A stretch of 64,000 nucleotides of DNA from Syntrophobacteraceae bacterium (GTDB lineage Bacteria > Desulfobacterota > Syntrophobacteria > Syntrophobacterales > Syntrophobacteraceae), in the NCBI GenBank assembly GCA_025453975.1, contig JALOPI010000006.1, positions 29,409 to 93,408 of the forward strand, read 5' to 3'. Made by a program: the position numbers and the translations under genes. Below the pieces are notes generated by a model. That model was not told the DNA's origin and did not search any database. It saw only the letters and a list, made by a program, of their open reading frames with translations. This document shows, piece after piece, positions 61,921 to 64,000 of this stretch. Every line of letters starts with the position of its first letter. Within the stretch, counting starts at the first letter, position 1.

Positions 61921-62050
61921 AGCCTGTCCGAAAAGGTCATTTCGAGCGACAGCGAGAGATCTCGATTTTCGTGATCACTGGATTTCTGGAGATTTCTCGC
62001 TTCGCTGCGCCCCGCTCGAAATGACAGGAAGGCGTTCTCGGACAGCCTGC
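61921..62050. repeat. Palindromic interspersed repeat (REP/MITE-like)
   Basis: About 130 bp form two imperfectly inverted arms. Each contains CTGTCCGA, then TCATTTCGAGCG and an AGCGAGA-ATCTC block, with about 20 bp between the innermost matches. The outer ends are AGCCTGTCCG (61921-61930) and its complement GACAGCCTGC (62041-62050). Sequences of this TCATTTCGAGCG type are dispersed in many bacterial genomes. The right arm encodes the last ~25 residues of comF. Confidence 0.7.
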
Positions 62051-62886
62051 CGGGACCCAGGGCGTCCTGGCTCGACCTCAGCCCGGTCGCCTGCCATGAG
62101 GCTCAGCTCGGGAACGGACCGCGTCACGGTCCAGGCCACGACCTCCCCCGCTCCGGCAGCCTTGAGCTCCCTGGCGCATTCGCTGAGCGTCGTTCCGGTG
62201 GTGTGGACATCATCCAGCAATAAAACCCCTCTCCCCTCAATGGCGCCCGGAATCCTCACCTCGAAGGCATTCCTGACATTGCTCAGGCGATCCTCCCGAT
62301 GGAGGCGCGTTTGAGGCTCCGTCCACTGTTTGCGCCGGAGCACATCGAACCGCACCGGGAGGTCGATGCGATGGCCCAGCTCCAGGGCCAGGAGACCCGC
62401 CTGGTTGAATCCTCGCTGGCGGAGGCGCCGGGTGTGGAGGGGCACCGGGATGAGGATCGCCGCCCTCGATTCCAGCTCCGGCTCCAGAGCATCCACGAGG
62501 AGCTCCGCCAGGGCCGGAACGTGATGGAGATGCCCTCCGAATTTCAGGGCATGGATGGAGTCACGGGCCACTCCCGCGTGGACGGCGGCGGAGCGGGCGC
62601 GATCGAAATGGAACGTCGAAAGCAGGCATTCTCCGCACAGGTGGTCGGAGGAGGCGGGACTTTTGGGGAAGGGCTTGCCGCAGAGGGTGCAGAGGGGGGG
62701 CTGGATCCACTGCACGCTGCTCCAGCACTCGGAGCACCAGCACCCTTCGCGATCATCCAGACCGATACCCTCGCACCCCGTGCACTTCCGGGGGAAGGCG
62801 AGGTCGAGGAGCGAGTCGCGGATGCCCCACAGACCATCGAGGATCCGTCCCCCCAGCCTTCGGAAGCCGGCCCGCCGCCTCATCAT
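61975..62886 (-). CDS. comF: ComF family phosphoribosyltransferase-like protein
   Basis: In this 303-aa protein the N-terminal zinc-binding region has four CxxC pairs (CTGC, CWCSEC, CTLC, CGEC). A type-I phosphoribosyltransferase domain follows with PRPP motif VLLLDDVHTTGTTL (about 215-230). ComF family proteins act in natural competence or GMP/DNA-related metabolism; the reaction is not settled. The last ~25 residues (VISSGAQRSEKSPEIQ) are encoded by the palindromic repeat at 61921-62050, so the original stop codon was probably lost by its insertion. The tail looks unrelated to the family. Confidence 0.88.
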   Translation of the reverse strand: MMRRRAGFRRLGGRILDGLWGIRDSLLDLAFPRKCTGCEGIGLDDREGCWCSECWSSVQWIQPPLCTLCGKPFPKSPASSDHLCGECLLSTFHFDRARSAAVHAGVARDSIHALKFGGHLHHVPALAELLVDALEPELESRAAILIPVPLHTRRLRQRGFNQAGLLALELGHRIDLPVRFDVLRRKQWTEPQTRLHREDRLSNVRNAFEVRIPGAIEGRGVLLLDDVHTTGTTLSECARELKAAGAGEVVAWTVTRSVPELSLMAGDRAEVEPGRPGSRQAVRERLPVISSGAQRSEKSPEIQ

Positions 62887-62917
62887 GACGTACCCTCCCT
62901 CGCCTCCGCTCGTGGGC

Positions 62918-63784
62918 TCAGCCCGCGCGGGCTCCGGCGAGACGGACCAGGTCCTTCACCACTTCGGGGACGGTTTTGAATTCATGGGAGAACCAGGTCC
63001 TCAGGTACTGAGCGTCCGCCACCAGCTCCGGCGGATCTCCGGGGCGGATGGCGTGCTCCTGGACGTTGAGCTTCTTCCCGAGGGCGGATTGGACGGCCGT
63101 GAGCAGCCCCCGGACCGAGGTGCCTTCTCCACGCCCCACGTTGGACACGAGCCTCTGGCGGTCCTGAATCACGTCGATGGCACGGATGTGCGCGGCGGCG
63201 AGATCCATGACGTAGACATAGTCCCGGACGGCCGTCCCGTCCCTAGTGGGGTGGTCCGTTCCGAAGAGGTTGAAAGGTGCCCCGGTCTCGGCCGCCTTCA
63301 TGAGATTCGGAAGCACGTGGGTTTCAGGCTCGTGGCGCTCGTAGACCTCGCCTTCGGGGTCGTTTCCGACCACATTGAAATAGCGCAGCGCGGCGAAATG
63401 GATCCCGGCCACCGGGGCCACGGCTTCGATCACCTGCTCGCACTGCCACTTGGAGAGTCCGTAGGGATTGGTAGGCTCGTGGGGATGGCTCTCGGCGATG
63501 GTGGGAGTCACGGCGTTGCCATAGGTGGCGCAGGAGCTCGAAAAGACGAGCCTGCGGGTGCCGGCCCGCTTCATGGCCTTGAGGAGCGAGACGGTGCCGC
63601 CCACGTTATTGTCGAAGTACTCCTCCGGCAGCCGGGTGGATTCCTCCACGTAGGCCTTGGCGGCAAAGTGGATGACGGCATCCACCCGGAAGCCTTTCAA
63701 GGCGGGGGTGTGCCCCGCCTTTTTGAGCAGCTTGGAAGTGTGGGAGCCGATGTAGCCGGCTCCCCCCGTGACGAGAATGTTCAT
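62918..63784 (-). CDS. galE: UDP-glucose 4-epimerase GalE with internal deletion
   Basis: GalE interconverts UDP-glucose and UDP-galactose using bound NAD+. The 288-aa protein has the N-terminal GGAGYIGSH (residues 7-15), the SSSCATYG Ser loop, YGLSK (Tyr-x-x-x-Lys) and a complete C-terminal substrate domain. Between KKAGHTP (21-27) and GFRVDAVIHFAA (31-42) about 40-50 residues of the usual protein are missing, including the strand/loop that binds the adenosine ribose. The gap coincides with a DNA hairpin at 63699-63721. The enzyme is likely inactive unless the gap is a sequence artefact. ATG 63784 is chosen since the upstream codons are non-family. Confidence 0.85.
   Translation of the reverse strand: MNILVTGGAGYIGSHTSKLLKKAGHTPALKGFRVDAVIHFAAKAYVEESTRLPEEYFDNNVGGTVSLLKAMKRAGTRRLVFSSSCATYGNAVTPTIAESHPHEPTNPYGLSKWQCEQVIEAVAPVAGIHFAALRYFNVVGNDPEGEVYERHEPETHVLPNLMKAAETGAPFNLFGTDHPTRDGTAVRDYVYVMDLAAAHIRAIDVIQDRQRLVSNVGRGEGTSVRGLLTAVQSALGKKLNVQEHAIRPGDPPELVADAQYLRTWFSHEFKTVPEVVKDLVRLAGARAG
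63699..63721. repeat. 9-bp-stem hairpin at the galE deletion junction
   Basis: AAGGCGGGG (63699-63707) and CCCCGCCTT (63713-63721) form a perfect inverted repeat with a 5-nt loop, inside galE codons 22-30. Confidence 0.75.
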
Positions 63785-64000
63785 CTGGCTGTCCTCCAGA
63801 ATCCATGGCTGTCCTCGAAGCTTCTCTGGAGGCCCATCGATCATGCAAGCAGGCGTCGAATGGACCTCGCACCACGCTGATCACGCACCGGCAACATTAG
63901 CACAAAGCCCGGTGCAACGGGTAGCCCAACGGAGCCGAGCTCGCGATTCAGTCTGGCCGCCAAGGTCCAGTCAAGCCGAAAGACGGCGGGGCTCCCTCGC

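Noticed and set aside
1..64000. CRISPR array, rRNA operon or prophage
   Set aside because: No regularly spaced repeats, rRNA sequence or phage structural genes seen in the window.

Overview
The window is a 64 kb, GC-rich, gene-dense bacterial chromosome segment. The gene content fits an anaerobic Gram-negative bacterium, most likely a Desulfobacterota (Syntrophobacter-like) lineage. The signs are a single-chain 2-oxoacid:ferredoxin oxidoreductase, a nine-haem periplasmic cytochrome c, a CoA-disulfide reductase/rhodanese fusion, an AmmeMemoRadiSam system, a CBS-ACT protein and an orphan encapsulated-ferritin-type protein. The taxonomic call is inference from gene content; no 16S gene is present.

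Layout. 0-9.7 kb: a nucleotide-sugar dehydrogenase, a YbjT-like protein, the ferritin-like protein, hisHF with a good promoter, a GlnD-like protein whose nucleotidyltransferase site is degenerate, a crotonase-fold protein lacking both usual catalytic glutamates, and a lipocalin. 9.7-23.6 kb: a long leftward information-processing operon. It reads tRNA-Gly(CCC), an intrinsic terminator, rimP, nusA, ylxR, infB, DUF503, rbfA, nrnA, truB, rpsO, pnp, an M16 peptidase, a WalJ-like nuclease and crcB. The tRNA-rimP-nusA-infB arrangement parallels metY-rimP-nusA-infB of E. coli. 23.6-39.8 kb: mostly metabolic and signalling singletons (ROK kinase, CBS-ACT, CoA-disulfide reductase plus a glutamine-amidotransferase-like partner, EAL-HDOD, YchF, FKBP, thioesterase, PGA hydrolase, DEDDy nuclease) and several proteins I do not recognise.

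38.3-43.4 kb is the most informative region. A fused Memo/AMMECR1 protein and its radical-SAM partner should be adjacent, but a 2.35 kb restriction-modification island lies between them. The island holds vsr, a C5 cytosine methyltransferase and a frameshifted Eco29kI-like GIY-YIG endonuclease. It is bounded by a 9-bp direct repeat (39832-39840 and 42183-42191). Removing one repeat plus the island leaves the two genes 20 nt apart. Both system proteins carry export-type N-termini, the radical SAM enzyme a twin-arginine one.

43.4-64 kb: a K+ channel/RCK protein, the large oxidoreductase, a His/Met-rich periplasmic protein beside the nine-haem cytochrome, yajC-secD-secF, and a cluster I could not match to a described system. 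That cluster has a STAS protein divergent from an ABC exporter whose nucleotide-binding domain is split by about 255 residues, followed by a cyclic-nucleotide-binding-domain protein and an RsbW-like ATPase. Then come cysQ, comF with a C-terminus running into a palindromic repeat, and a galE with an apparent 40-50-residue internal deletion located exactly at a DNA hairpin.
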